Notes: generated by a model not told the origin, from the sequence alone. A DNA stretch of 64,000 bases from Bicyclus anynana (GCF_947172395.1 NC_069083.1:7906501-7970500), one strand, 5' to 3'; shown: positions 24,830-36,894, counted from the first letter of the stretch. Program-made: numbers and translations.

Positions 24830-26460
24830 GTATATAGATACTTAATACTTACTGTGTCAGTATTATATGTATATCCTTTACCGCAATCTAATATTTTCGT
24901 ACCTATGAATTGTTGGATATGGAATCTGTACTAACATTAGGAGATTGTTGGTATGTTTATATTATAGAGACATCAATCTCTGCCTATATTTTTTAACTTT
25001 TTAGTAATTGTAGAAAAAGAATCCAAAGTAATCTGGCTGAAACGGCTGATCTTTCGTAAGCAACCATTTTGTAATTTTTTTTACATTCTTTACCTTGCCT
25101 CGTTAAACGTACTTAGTTAATAGATACTGCGTTGAGACGACGTTAATATTAGAATTATTATTATTAATTTAGATAATTGTCATGAAAACCAATAATAATT
25201 GTTTAAATTCTATAATTCTAGGTACAACATGTACCTTTGTTGCCTATTTTATTATAATAAATATTTTATATATCATACGGATAAAACATAGAAAACAATC
25301 AAATACTTTCTATAATTTCCAAGGGCTTGTCGGTTACTTTTCCTTGTATGACCTTATCACTGAAGCTAAAAGTATAACAATATTCATTATGAAAGTAACT
25401 TCTGTAGTTGACAAGGAAAGCTTATTACAAGTTAGAACAAAGGAAAGATGACAGACGGCAGATATACTTCTTATTATTAACTTTTGGCATAGCCGCAAAG
25501 AAAAGTTTCGAGTACAAAATTAATTCTTATTTTAATAAATATTTGAAGATATTTTCATTGATAAAGATTGTTATAAACATTTGTTCAGATTCTTCAATTA
25601 AATATTTCATTTAGTTAAAATTATCTGGTGATTAGATTCACCGTTATTTGGTTACAATTAAGGGGCTCGAAAAATCGTGATTCGTTCATATTAAACCTTA
25701 ATACATTCACAGTCACCATAAAAAGTTATCTTACCAATCAACAAGTCCCAATATGCTAAGAGAAGAAAATTCAGAAGTAGCAACATTATGAGCCCACATT
25801 GAACTCACGGACTTGTGAGGATAAACTGGCGTGAGCCCACTTCAGGCTCACTGGATTGGGAGCGTGTTAAAAATGTATATCTGCGCAAATTACCGATTAA
25901 GATAAATTTTGTTGGAACGTTGCTTTCGACTGAACTGTAAAGTAGGTATATCTGCCTAATTTCACATCTATTAAATTTGGTATATCTGCCTAAATTACCG
26001 ATTTAGATCAATTTTACTTCAACTGAACTGTAAAGTATAACAGTATGTAAATAACCAGGTCATACTGCCGTTCCGTCGGTCAGTAGACCGCAATGATCGA
26101 GTTCGTTCACGATGTTAAAATTGCCTCACCTATTTGCCTACCGGCGAAATTCTATAAGGCCAATAACTTGGCCAAGATATTCGCCTGGAGCGGTTTATGG
26201 GAATGAGCACCGATATTGCACCCGGCGAATATTAGAGTCACTTGATCCGTCAGAGTGCCATCTTTTTCCAATATCCGTGAATATAGAGTTTGTAGGTAAC
26301 GACATTTACATCGTCGCTTTTTCGCTAGAACAGAACCACTCACTCTTAGCTGAAATAAAGAAGCTTTTGTTTAGCTATCTAGGTTCATTCCTCTAAGTAT
26401 GCCGTGATAGTACGAGTAGTTTTATTAGCTATCACGACTGATGTCACTTATATTTTTTTT
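24830..26460. other. No gene seen; short tandem duplication
   Basis: Blocks TATATCTGC, AAATTACCGATT and CGACTGAACTGTAAAGTA/CAACTGAACTGTAAAGTA repeat between about 25875 and 26040. A 94-codon ORF at 26112-26396 has no recognisable feature. Confidence 0.4.
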
Positions 26461-26640
26461 CGCCGCGGCTAATGGACTCGATAGAAGGACTAGCTCATTT
26501 TTTGCGTAAAGGATCAGCCTGCCTTGATCAGCCTCACCTTTCCACGTGGGTATGGTTTGTATAGTTATTAGGATAAGTTAGTTTAAATTTCCTAATGTAT
26601 TCTTTCTCAATAAACAATAAATATATAAATTTTATAAAAA
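26460..26640 (+). repeat. Dispersed repeat ending in AATAAA tract
   Basis: GCGTAAAGGATCAGCCTGCC, CCACGTGGGTATGGTTTGTA and a terminal AT-rich AATAAA tract. Partner of 1-235. Confidence 0.45.
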
Positions 26641-26791
26641 TCGCAGTTTGAACAGATATTTTATTTTACAAATTCTTTAAAAAAAAATTAAAATCGGCAA
26701 AAAGTTTCAACATAAATTCCTCTAAATTAAAATAATTAAATACCTACTCGTAATTCTACCACCATGACAATCTTTACAATTAGCTGTTCTG

Positions 26792-26949
26792 TGTGCCTAG
26801 TGGGAGTTTTCAATATTTTCATACTGTTACTATCGCGTTAACGTAAACGAGAATTTATATGGAATTGAAACATTTATGCAGTAGTGCTAATAGATGGCGC
26901 TGTTTCAATTCCTTAGAAATTAGGGTTGTATCAATCTGCCACTAGGCCC
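26792..26949. mobile_element. TCTG-duplicating MITE
   Basis: Same family: TGTGCCTAGTGGGAGTTTTC start, CCACTAGGCCC end, TCTG on both sides (26788-26791, 26950-26953). Internal GTTAACGTAAACG arms and GATGGCGCTGTTTCAATTCC are present. Confidence 0.65.
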
Positions 26950-27210
26950 TCTGTATCCATTTACATTCAGCATGTTTGTTTGAGTATACATTGTTACTTA
27001 CAATTAACATAGGTAGTATCCGACAATCAGAGTCGATATTAACTTCGTTGTAAACTTTAATTATAGGTAAAGCTATCCGTTACGTGGATAGAATGGATAT
27101 AAACTAAAGCTTGCCGATCGACGTTTGGGAATAGTTTCCAATAAAGGTTGGTCTACACAACTATAGTTTAAATATTTTGTAGGTAAATGAATTATAGCTA
27201 TATTACCTGT

Positions 27211-27596
27211 CAGCTATATTAATATATAAAGCTGGAGAGTTTGTTCGTTTGTTTGTTTGATTGAACGCGCTAATTTCAAGAACTACTGGCCCGATTTGAA
27301 AAATTATTTCAGTGTTAGATAGCTCATTTATCGAGGAAGGCTATAGGCTATATATTATCCCCGTTTTCCTACGGGAACGGAAACTACGTGGGTAAAACCG
27401 CGCGGCGTCAGCTAGTAATATTATAAAGAGGTAAAGCTTGTGGTATTGTAGCGGGTTACCCCTGGGTCTACTGAACCAATTTTGAAAATTCTTTTATCAC
27501 TTGAAAGTCACGTTTGTGAGTGCCATTATGCTATATTTTATTCCCACATTCTCACGGGAATTGGAACTATGCAGATGAAACCGCGGGGCGTCGACT
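27211..27596 (+). mobile_element. Two adjacent Helitron-like fragments
   Basis: 27211-27415 ends GGCGTCAGCTAG. 27416-27596 begins TAATATTATAAAGAGGTAAA and ends GCGGGGCGTCGACTA (degraded). Confidence 0.5.
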
Positions 27597-28197
27597 ATTT
27601 TTTAATATATTTACAATAAATTAAGTAGTTACCAGCGGCGAAGAGTCCAAGAAGCCGTCGGGTTACCGTTTACAAATCCATAGATATTCATTATTGTAAT
27701 GAATATGATGTATGTATGGATATAATATGAGAAACCATGTCACGCGGTAAATATCCTTTTTATTATGATACGATAAAATTCTAGCTTTTGCCACACACAC
27801 TAAAGAAACAACAGAACAAAGATAAAGTCTATTAGATTGATAGGACGAGAGTCTGCGATAGCCAGACATATCTCATAAAAGAAATAAAGTAATTGAAAAT
27901 AATCTCAGCCCAGCATAACACGATTCCTCTGGGACAAGAAACTCGTCATAGAAATTATTTCTTCACGAGATTGTGTTGGGTTTCCACATCGTTTCAGAAG
28001 GCTGTCATCGTTAGCCCGTGGGACCGATTTATACGTTTTCAAGTTTGCGGTACTACAGTTGTTAACTCTGAAACAAATTCGTAAATTATTTTCAATAGAT
28101 ACTCGCAGGTAGGTAATTTCATGGTCAACAAAATGACGGTTGATATCGATTTTCATTTGATTGTGGATCTAACAATATTCTCTAATGAGCAGTCATC

Positions 28198-28958
28198 TAT
28201 ATCTATACTAATATTATAAAGAGGTAAAGTTTGTAAGTTTGTAAGTTTGTCACATTTTTTAAATGGGGTAATCTTCGGAACTACTGGTCCGATCTTAAAA
28301 ATTCTTTCACCAGTAGAATGCTACATTATCGGGGAGTGCTATAGGCTATATTTTATATTGGTATCATATATATTAGCCGAGTTATCACAGATTTTGTCAT
28401 ACAGGTCGGACTGAAAATCCTCTTAAACAGACTTATTCGCATGCGCTGCCTTAACTATTGTGTAAAATTGAAATTAATGTATGGAGGCTTTATGTATCTT
28501 TATAAGTTCTACAAAAAAGTCCGCGACACCATATATCTATCTTCTATATATTAGCAGATATAGTACCTTTTGTGTTTTAAAAATTATTAATTTTATATAC
28601 TTAGGTTTACGTCATTATTTATACAACTAAACTTTAATCCTTATTAAAATAAATTATTTAATAATCACAAGGATATTATGGAGATAAGATTTGCCCTTTA
28701 CAGTATGTTAATTACTCAAATAGTTTCGGAGATAATACAAAATTTCTAAAAGACGAAGAAATTCCGCTATATGACGCCCGGCGCTTTCATTTACGTAGTT
28801 CGCGTTCCCGTATGAATATGGGGATCAAACATAGCCTATGACACCCGCAAATAACGTAGCTTTCTATTGGTAAAACAATTTTCCAAATCGGTCCAGTAGA
28901 TCCAGAGATTACCTCCTACAACCACACGAACTTTACCTCTTTATATTATTAGCATAGA
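28198..28958. mobile_element. Opposed Helitron-like fragments
   Basis: TCTATACTAATATTATAAAG plus GAGGTAAAG on the plus strand at 28201 and its reverse complement at 28925-28958 bracket an AT-rich spacer. The two elements face each other. Confidence 0.45.
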
Positions 28959-28959
28959 A

Positions 28960-29468
28960 GTCTCTTTTTCTCTTGGTCATACCACCACTCTCGAAGGACT
29001 GGACCGATTTTGCTAAGGGTAGGAGTAAGATAGAGAAGCTACAGGGTAGGGTAGGGTATGGGTAGGGAAGCGTAGGGGTAGTGTAGGGGTAGGGTAGGTT
29101 TAGGGCCGGGTTTAGGGTAGTGTAAGGGTAGAGGTACGGGTAGGATAGGGAAGTGGTAGAGTAGGGGTAGGATAGGCGTGAGAAAGGGATAGGGTACGGG
29201 GGGGTATAGGGGTAGGATGGGGGTAGGGTGTAGGTAAGGTAGGGGTAGGGTAGGGGTAGGTTTAGGGTAGGGTGGGGTAGGAGTAGGGTAGGGTAGGGGT
29301 AAGGTAGGGGTAGGGTGGGGGTAGGGTGGGGTAGGGTAGGGGTAGGGTAGATGTAGGGGTTGGGTAGGGTAGGGTTGGGGTAGTGGTAGGGTAGGGGTAG
29401 GGTAGGGTAGGGGTAGTAGTAAAGTTGACATCGAAATTTACGCGGACGAAGTCGCGGGCGTCCGCTAG
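28960..29468 (+). mobile_element. Helitron-like element with G-rich minisatellite
   Basis: Ends GCGGACGAAGTCGCGGGCGT then CCGCTAG, followed by T. About 380 bp (29040-29420) is (GGGTAGGGGTA)n, the same unit as in 19350-19738 on the other strand. The long Pro/Tyr/Leu-rich ORFs on the minus strand are this repeat. Confidence 0.6.
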
Positions 29469-29519
29469 TATAACTATATTTTATAATGAGTCTCATATTG
29501 AGATTGGATTTATCACTGA

Positions 29520-29692
29520 TCTATACTAATATTATAAAGCTGAAGAGTTTGTTTGAACGCGCTAATATCTGGAACTACAGGTCCGATTTAAAAAAATATT
29601 TCAATGTTAGATAGCTCATTTATCGAGGAAGGCTATAGACTATATATTATTTATGCAACGGAAACCATGCGGAACCGCGCGGCGTCAGCTAG
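29520..29692 (+). mobile_element. Short Helitron-like element, intact ends
   Basis: TCTATACTAATATTATAAAG...GGCGTCAGCTAG, inserted between A (29519) and T (29693) without target duplication. This is the rule for Helitrons. Confidence 0.65.
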
Positions 29693-30121
29693 TTTTTTTA
29701 TATTGTGTGTGTTCACCTTAACAGCCAGAGTTAACCACTAATATATTGCGCTTCACAACGTCGATACGGTTTTGCGTTGCGTACGTGTATGTGAGTTTTC
29801 ATGTTGCAATTTAAATTTGATTTTAAACTATTACAACAATATGTTGTTATTATAACTTCTGTACTAGACACACTGCAATGTTTTATATTCTACTAGCAGA
29901 AGCCCGTGACTTCATCCGCCTGCGAACTTTCAACCCCTATTTCACCCCCTTCTATTTTCGCATGTTTTATACATTACCTTTTTTAACCATTACCTAAGGG
30001 GTAGAGTTTTGAAAAATCTTGAATGACATTTTTTTTTTGGGTAAGAAGGGGGAACAGCTTTCAATTAAGTGAAAAAAGCTCTGTTATTCAAAGTGTAAAT
30101 TTGATTTAAATTTTTTTTAAT

Positions 30122-30257
30122 AATGTTCCGGTACGATGTCGTGTAAAAACCGAAAGGGGTGTGGATTTTCACCCTCCTCCTAACAAGTTATCGCGATTTC
30201 ATGTTAGATAGCATCATCACTTTGTTAGGCAACGGCTAACTTTTAGAGAGTAAAAAA
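30122..30257 (+). mobile_element. Family-A SINE, 3' half
   Basis: GTTCCGGTACGATGTCGTGT to AGAGAGTAAAAAAA. The tRNA-like head is missing. Confidence 0.6.
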
Positions 30258-30259
30258 AT

Positions 30260-31270
30260 ATACATATATCGTAAAATTGTGTGTAAGTCCTCACTCAAAA
30301 TAATTAAAATTAGGAATGGAAATACATGATTATAGATGAGCTTTGAAAAAACTAGGCTTTTTAAATAGGCTTATTAATACATCCGTTTGTATTTCTATAA
30401 ATGTTATACGCATACAATAATTGATAATTACATAATATACTACCTATCAGTAGCGAAGACTGAAATTTTCTCGTAGGCAACCCTTTCATTTGTTTTTTTT
30501 TTTAGTCTGAGTGTGTTTTTGACTGAGTACGTTAAATTATGTACGTCTGTAAAACTCGTGGATTTTTTAAAGGTAACCCGATAATAATCGGGTTGTTACG
30601 TACCGTCACCCCTGCTACGTGAAACTGAAAGACTCAAAGTTGTAAGAGCCTGTTACTGAATCAGACATTGTAATCATCAGCCCATAGACCCGTATTGGGG
30701 CAATATGGTGGTTTGAAGGTCCAAATCTCTAGAATTAGAATTTCTATATGGAGGGGGGAGGCCATTAATATGTTGACGATGAGATAAGATGAGATGAGAA
30801 GAGTATGATAAATAATAAAGGTTATTATGAAGAGCCATGCTTATACATTTACAATTTGATCTAATTCCACGAAGAAAATGACCGGAAAAAATTATATAAA
30901 AAACCATCCCGAACGCAAAGTTGTTTGCTGAATATAAAATTAAGTAAATTTGATTTTGGTAAAAAATGAACGCTTAAACGGATCAGCTATCTCCAGAGAG
31001 TTAATCTTTTGCTCGTTCACTCTTCGAATTTCGAATATTATTTTGTAGCCACCCAAAATGAGTGTATTGACTGAAAATATTGCAATAATTTTGGGGTTGA
31101 TTTAATTTTGTATTAAGTTAATACACATTAACTTAATAAACATTAAGTTATATTCGTGATTTGAATGTAATTAAATGAAGAGTAATTTTAGTCAATTGTT
31201 TTATAATGAAAATCTATACATCTCAAGAAACTTTTACTAATTGACTTGGATCAAGGGTTGGACACATAAG
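30260..31270. other. No gene seen
   Basis: Single-copy-looking AT-rich DNA with one small hairpin (AACCCGATAATAATCGGGTT near 30577). Confidence 0.35.
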
Positions 31271-31278
31271 GCGTCACA

Positions 31279-31740
31279 AAAACAAAATCAAAATCAAAAA
31301 TCATTTATTTCAAGTAGGCTCAGTTTACAAGCACTTTTGACAGTCAGTCAGTTGACTATTTGTAAAGATTCAACCACCGGTTCAGAAGGCAGGTTCTGCT
31401 GAGAAGAAACCGGCAAGAAACTCAACAGTTGCTCTTTTTACAAAATTATACAACATTGTAATTTACAATTGATGACAACATTACAATTTCTTATAGTTTT
31501 ACTTCCTATGTGAAGGTGGAAGCTGATCCAACGGCCTCCAAACGTTTTTATCATTAAGGAACTCATCAATGTTGTAGTAAACTCGACTTAGTAAATGTTT
31601 TTTAACACATTGCTTAAAGCTATGCATTGGCAGGTCCATCACAGTCTTGGGGATCTTATTATAGAAGAGTACACCCAAACCTACAAAAGATTTTTTTACA
31701 CTTTGGAGACGATATGCAGAAATAACTAACTTATGCCCGT
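31279..31740 (-). mobile_element. LINE 3' end of the same family with target duplication
   Basis: Minus-strand copy bounded by GTCACA (31273-31278 and 31741-31746). It keeps an open frame for the last ~80 codons of the polymerase (plus 31499-31738; HKLVISAYRL to PPSHRK and stop). The 5' truncation is typical of target-primed reverse transcription. Confidence 0.7.
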
Positions 31741-32105
31741 GTCACATATACACACACGTACACACATAGACGCCGGTCTTTGAGGTGGTGCGTATTGTGC
31801 GTAACTTTGTAACTTTGACACTGTTATTGTATACCTATAATCTACTATTTATATAATCGCAAAGTTTTTTGTTTATATTTGCACAAAACGAAAAAAATTC
31901 CGTACATATGCGTTCATCCATGTTTACTTACCTTGATTAGCAAACAAAAAAATTTTAATAAAAAAATTCAACCGACTTCAAACACATAAAACCTACCGAC
32001 TAAACTAAAAAGCGAAAAATAACAACAAAACAAACAATCAAATCTGTCCTCTTTATAATATTACTATGGATTAGGTATAGATAGGTAAGTAATTTTACTA
32101 ATCTG

Positions 32106-32284
32106 TGTGCCTAGTGGGAGTTTTCAATATTTTCATATTGTTACTATCGCGTCAACGTAAACGCGAATTTATATGGAATTGAAAAAGTTGTGCAGTATTG
32201 CCACTAGATGGCACTGTTTCAATTCCTTAGAAATTCGTATTTACGTTAACGCGATAGTAACAATATCAAACTGCCACTAGGCCC
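32106..32284. mobile_element. TCTG-duplicating MITE
   Basis: Full copy flanked by TCTG (32102-32105, 32285-32288). Its sub-terminal arms (CTATCGCGTCAACGTAAACG and ACGTTAACGCGATAG) form a long inverted repeat. Confidence 0.65.
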
Positions 32285-33171
32285 TCTGATAGATAATGGA
32301 ACGTTTAAGGTCCCTTGCCCTTACTGTATTAGTCACCGTCTCACCACAACACTGTTATACACTATAATGGCCAGCAGCACACGTCCGCCTTCTGTCGATG
32401 CCAGAGACAGAATGCCCGCTCTCGCCCACTACCGGTGTATATATACACAAACACTACAGAACGCAATTCTCAAATTATTTCCCCCTTTTGATTTCCTTGT
32501 ACTATGGACTAGAACATTCCAAAAAACATTGGAAAGGAGAGAAGCTTTGACAAAAGGCGGCACTAAAAGAAAGTTTCTCTCGAACAAAGCGTAAATTGAG
32601 GCAATCTCTTAAAACGATATAGGCAGAAGAAGCTCCCGAGTCAGTCGTGATTGATCGTGGCAAATGGCTTGTGATGAGAAGCACTGCCGTGACGGCCGGG
32701 AGCGGCGTGCCGTGAAACTTTACGAGATACAACTCACGGCGAACGAGCGAGCGCCAACTGCCCATAAACCCATTCTTCATAGGAAACGGGAGGAATTTTT
32801 ATTTATTATATTAATACATTCTAGTTAGTAAACTTTACTTCGATGGTTCCAACACAATTGGTCTTTTTGATAATTTTTTTGATAATTTTGAAATGGTCTT
32901 TTTTGAGAGCCTTCATTTGATATCCATATTATTAGAAAAAGGTAAAAAAAAACTTACCCACCCTACCCTTTTTAGACTTACAGGTGTCAAATGTCAAAAA
33001 CGGTCCAGCCGTTTGGACTGTAGGGCGTGCCAAAGAAATTGACATACATACACTCGAAAAACATTACCCTCCTTCTTACGAAGTTGGTTAAAAATAGTAT
33101 AGTAAAATGATTAGTATCATTTTACAAAAATATAACTCGAACGATTAAGGTTACAAATAAAAACTTTTAAT

Positions 33172-33422
33172 AAAAAAAAACAACCGACTTCAAAATCACA
33201 TAAATGTGCTACCGTTTGATCAATTTGAAGGCGGTGCCAAGACAAGACGGCGGTGCATTTACTGAAGCCGTTATTGTCATAAAGATTTAGTATTTTCAGA
33301 CAGTCCTTTCACGTGTTTTTTTTGGGAACAGCTTTAATTAAAACGTCACCGGCTTCATATTGATTCAGAGCTTTTTAGTTTAGTGGATACATTTATGTGA
33401 TTTTGAAGTCGATTGTTTTTTT
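33172..33422. mobile_element. MITE with long terminal inverted repeats
   Basis: About 33-bp ends: AAAAAACAACCGACTTCAAA then ATCACATAAATGT, mirrored by ACATTTATGTGATTTTGAAG then TCGATTGTTTTTT. No coding capacity. Similar (ACCGACTTCAAA) ends occur at about 31970, 16510, 33080 and 46640. Confidence 0.65.
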
Positions 33423-33439
33423 TATTGAATTTTTTTTTT

Positions 33440-33620
33440 TCGCACATTATATTTACTTGGATAAAATAACCAGTTGAAGCCACGACCAGAGGCTCTATCT
33501 CAGATCCCCGGCCAAAGGCCGGTGTATGGTAAAGCGCGTTTTTCTTTGCGTTTTATATTTACTTGGCGCGTTTTTTGTTCGCGTATTATATTTATTGGAT
33601 AAACGGACCAGCCAAAGCCA
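33440..33620 (+). repeat. GGCCGAAGGCC-type repeat block
   Basis: Words such as CCAAAGCCAC, CCCCGGCCAAAGGCCGGTGT and GCGCGTTTT recur here and at 34195-34375, on either side of the 131-bp array, suggesting one composite repeat from 33440 to 34375. Confidence 0.5.
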
Positions 33621-34080
33621 CCGTTGAGGAGTTCCCTTAACTATCCTTAGTTTTCATCATCAGACCCTTAATAACAGTCACAACCTATTTAGGTGGAAAG
33701 TTCTCATCAATACAAATTAATCAAGCCCAAACACAAGGTAGCTATTGTAAACCGTTGAGGAGTTCCCTTAACTGTCTTTCGTCTTCATCATTAGACCCTT
33801 AATAAGAGTCACAACTCATTTTAGTGGAAAGTTCTCATCAATACAAATTTATCAAGCCGAATCACAAGGTTGCTGCTATAAACCGTTGAGGAGTTCCCTT
33901 AAGTGTTTTTCGTCTCTATTACCAAACCTCTAATGTCAGTCACGACCCATCTTGATGTAAAGTTCTCATCAATACAAATTGATCAAACCCAAACACAAGG
34001 TAAACCGTTGACGTGTTCCCTTGTCAGAGATTCAGCTTCATCATCAGATCGACTCCAGACCTTCATTAAGTTGTAGTGCA
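33621..34080 (+). repeat. 131-bp tandem array, about 3.5 units
   Basis: Units begin CCGTTGAGGAGTTCCCTTAA at 33621, 33752 and 33883 and CCGTTGACGTGTTCCCTT at 34005. Each contains GGAAAGTTCTCATCAATACA. Spacing is 131, 131 and 122 bp. Confidence 0.75.
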
Positions 34081-34517
34081 TTAAAATACTTTATGAAAGA
34101 ATAAGGAAACGCATTGGCCGCCCCGACGATTTTCAATAGTTCCTCTCGGTTTCTCCATGATTTCATCATCAGATCCTGGTTTCCAAACCGTGGTCAAATG
34201 CCCTATCACAAACCCCTGGCCGAAAGCCGGTTCAAAAATAAGCACGCGGCCGGAGGCTGCGCGTTTTATGTGCTTAGGTAAAATGCCCAGCCAAAGCCAC
34301 GGTCGTAGGCCCTATAACAAACCCTCGGCCGAAGGCCAGTGTACAATTAAGAGCGCGGCCGGAGAGCGCGCTCGATATTAAGATATATGAGGAAAAAACT
34401 TCGCGAACCAGTAAACAGTAAAGATAACAGTGTCAAAGTTGAAGTTAGTCTTATCCATACTAATAGGTAATACACGGGGTTACATGCATTGCCCATATAC
34501 AAGTACTTATTATTATT

Positions 34518-34560
34518 TACTAGCAAAAGCCGCAACTTCGTCCGCGCGTAAGACGAACGT
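34518..34560 (-). mobile_element. Short Helitron-like end fragment
   Basis: TACTAGCAAAAGCCGCAACT then TCGTCCGCGCG. Similar short ends lie at 35255-35275 and 38935-38979. Confidence 0.35.
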
Positions 34561-34678
34561 ATTCAAATTTTAAAGACTACGAAGATTCAATGTACAGACT
34601 CTTGATATCAATACCATCGGACACCGGCAAAAAAAAAGTAAACACGAATTATTTTATTCTGTTTTGATTGAGTCGAAT

Positions 34679-34990
34679 CTCAGACCAATTATTGTATAGG
34701 ACCTGCCTTGCTAGACGTTACTTTTCTGTCAAAGTATATGATCAACAATTTAATGCGATTATAAAAACTGTCTGTATAGCATCGATGTTAAATAGTTGTG
34801 ATCGTGTTTGTCGGTTAAAGAGCTCCGTAAAAATACCTTTCTGTGTAATTGAATTGTGTAAAAACCAGGCAAAAACTTCTAGTTTAGTATAAGATATATA
34901 CAAAATCTAAGCTCGTTTTCCTCAGAAAATGACAGACAATTTTGTTAGTGACTATGAGTGCGATACAGGTCCTTCTATAATTGGTCTGAG
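34679..34990. mobile_element. P-element-like MITE with THAP-like exon remnant
   Basis: Inverted ends CTCAGACCAATTAT (with further imperfect pairing to AGGACCTG) and an 8-bp flank AGTCGAAT on both sides (34671-34678, 34991-34998). Inside, plus-strand codons from 34833 read IPFCVIELCKNQAKTSS, a C-x4-C-x-N pattern like the start of a THAP zinc finger, with ATA in place of the ATG. THAP domains head P-element transposases. The family assignment is inferred. Confidence 0.55.
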
Positions 34991-35439
34991 AGTCGAATCA
35001 ATAATAAATTATTAAAACGTTCTAAATGAGTGAATATCGTAAATAGTTATCAAATACTTTTAAAAGGTTTCTTCACATTTCTTAATTTCGACTTATTTGC
35101 ATATTAATTATACTATTTTTAATAAATGACAGAGCTATGAAGTAATATAAAATTAATAATATAGATAAAAACGTACATGTTTAATAAAGAACCTAATCCT
35201 TCTTTTAAGTCTGCAGTTATAATTAAATTAGGTACTTATTTCGTAATCATGAGTTGCGCGGGGCACAGCTAGTATTATTATAAAGGGGAAAGCTTTTGTG
35301 AAAGTGTGTAAGTCTGTTCGTATACCTATTTGTTACACTTTTAGGCTGCTCTGCTACTCCTTTATTAATAAACTGAATTGGCTGAAATTAGATTTAATAC
35401 ATTTTTTAATTTTAACAGTAATTAAAAAAAAAAAAAAAA

Positions 35440-35885
35440 AAAGTGTGTCAGCTCGAATGGAGTTTACTCTTTTCAATAGCAACGCCTGAAAAGTGAAAGG
35501 TGCGCAACCGAGGTGCAGCTCTGCGTGCGCGCCCGCCAACAGCGTGCACGTGCGTGCGGACGCGCTAGGCATGTGCACGTTATGGCGGCTACGTACGGTG
35601 AAAGGTGCGCAGAATAGGTTGCGCACAAAAAACGTACCGAGGGGTATAAATGAAAAATCGATTGTTAAGGAGTAAACTCCAATAAGTTATGAAATGACAT
35701 GCGTTACGTTTTTTGTGCGCAACCTATTCTGCGCACCTTTCACCGTGCGCTGTGCCGCCAACAACTTGCACATCGCACCCATGTGCACGCTGTAGGCGGG
35801 TGCGCACGCCGCGGCCTGCTGCACCTCGGTTGCGCACCTTTCATTTATAAGGCGCGAGTATTGAGACGTGCTTCGAGCTAACTTT
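35440..35885. repeat. Long fold-back element (arms about 145 bp)
   Basis: 35497-35642 and 35700-35846 are inverted copies. Each runs from GGTGCGCAACCGAGGTGCAG to AGGTGCGCAGAATAGGTTGC with similar GC-rich centres, separated by about 57 bp. The ORFs called here on both strands are translations of this repeat. Confidence 0.7.
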
Positions 35886-36139
35886 TTGTTTTTTTTAACA
35901 TACACACTTTTTTTTGTTGGTAAACAGTGCACATCGAGTAGGGCTTTAGTAATACTTATGTTAAAGAAGACTAAATGTATAGAATTGTAAAATAACTAAT
36001 AGACTTTATAATATACTTCACATTATATATTTTACTCTTACAATGATATAATCATTAAACAAACAAGCCCAATAACATATAGTATATAGGTATAGTCGCC
36101 TATACAGCATACCCTATGTACGTCTCAATACACTCACAG

Positions 36140-36420
36140 CTAAATTAGAAAGTTGCGTACTAAAGGTGCGCACCAAAAACGTGACACTTTTTCGTTAGTT
36201 CAGTTGGTTTTACCCCTCGGATTTTTCTCATACCGGGCGCCTTATATATAAAAATCGATTCTTAAGGAGTAAACTCCAATAAACTCCAAAAATACAGAGC
36301 TATGAAGTTATAAAATTAATAAAAGAGATAAAAACGACCCCGTTGAATAAAGAACCTACTCCTTTTTTAAGTCTGCAGTTAAAATTAAATTACCGCAGGG
36401 CGCAGCTAGTTGTTTAGAAA
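36140..36420. repeat. Partial relative of the fold-back element
   Basis: Contains AAGGTGCGCACC, AAAAACGTGAC and ATCGATTCTTAAGGAGTAAA modules seen at 35440-35885, then a Helitron-like end GGGCGCAGCTAG. Confidence 0.45.
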
Positions 36421-36894
36421 GACCTAGAAGATTATTTTTTAGGGACAAACTTAGACATTATTAGCTTAATAGGATCCTCTTAATGTGAAAGTCTCATTTA
36501 GATAATTGATGATTGATCCGTATAAACAGAAAGAGATTCAAACAGACAGACAAAGAGTAAAAAGAAAAAAAGAAATTTTGTAAATACTCGTAGCTCTTGA
36601 AAAACAGTTAATTGAAAATTACAGACAGATACTTCAATTTTATTTATATAAACAATAGATGTTTTATTTTAGTAAATCAAATCAATTACTATTCAGAGTC
36701 TTTGTCCTCTAAAGATATTAAAATCTTTTTAGAAATAAAAAACAAGGAAAATGCACGGAACAGTTAATGCAAAATCCTATCGCTTTTAGGAAATATGACT
36801 CACTAATATTTTGTTTGTTTTTTACATCATTCGAAGTTTGAGGAAAAAATGCAAAATCTCTATATTATTAATAAAATCATACTATATAATGTCA

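Noticed and set aside
25182..25614. Small membrane protein pair
   Set aside because: Short AT-rich ORFs without a motif, homologous copy or clear splice context.
28933..29496. Pro/Tyr/Leu-rich secreted protein (187 and 130 codons, minus strand)
   Set aside because: Translation of a GGGTAGGGGTA minisatellite. Two frames are equally open and there is no signal peptide.
33621..34080. CRISPR array
   Set aside because: Whole 131-bp units are repeated with no repeat/spacer pattern, and the genome is an insect's.
35354..35932. Small Cys-rich proteins on both strands
   Set aside because: They are the two arms of one inverted repeat read in different directions.
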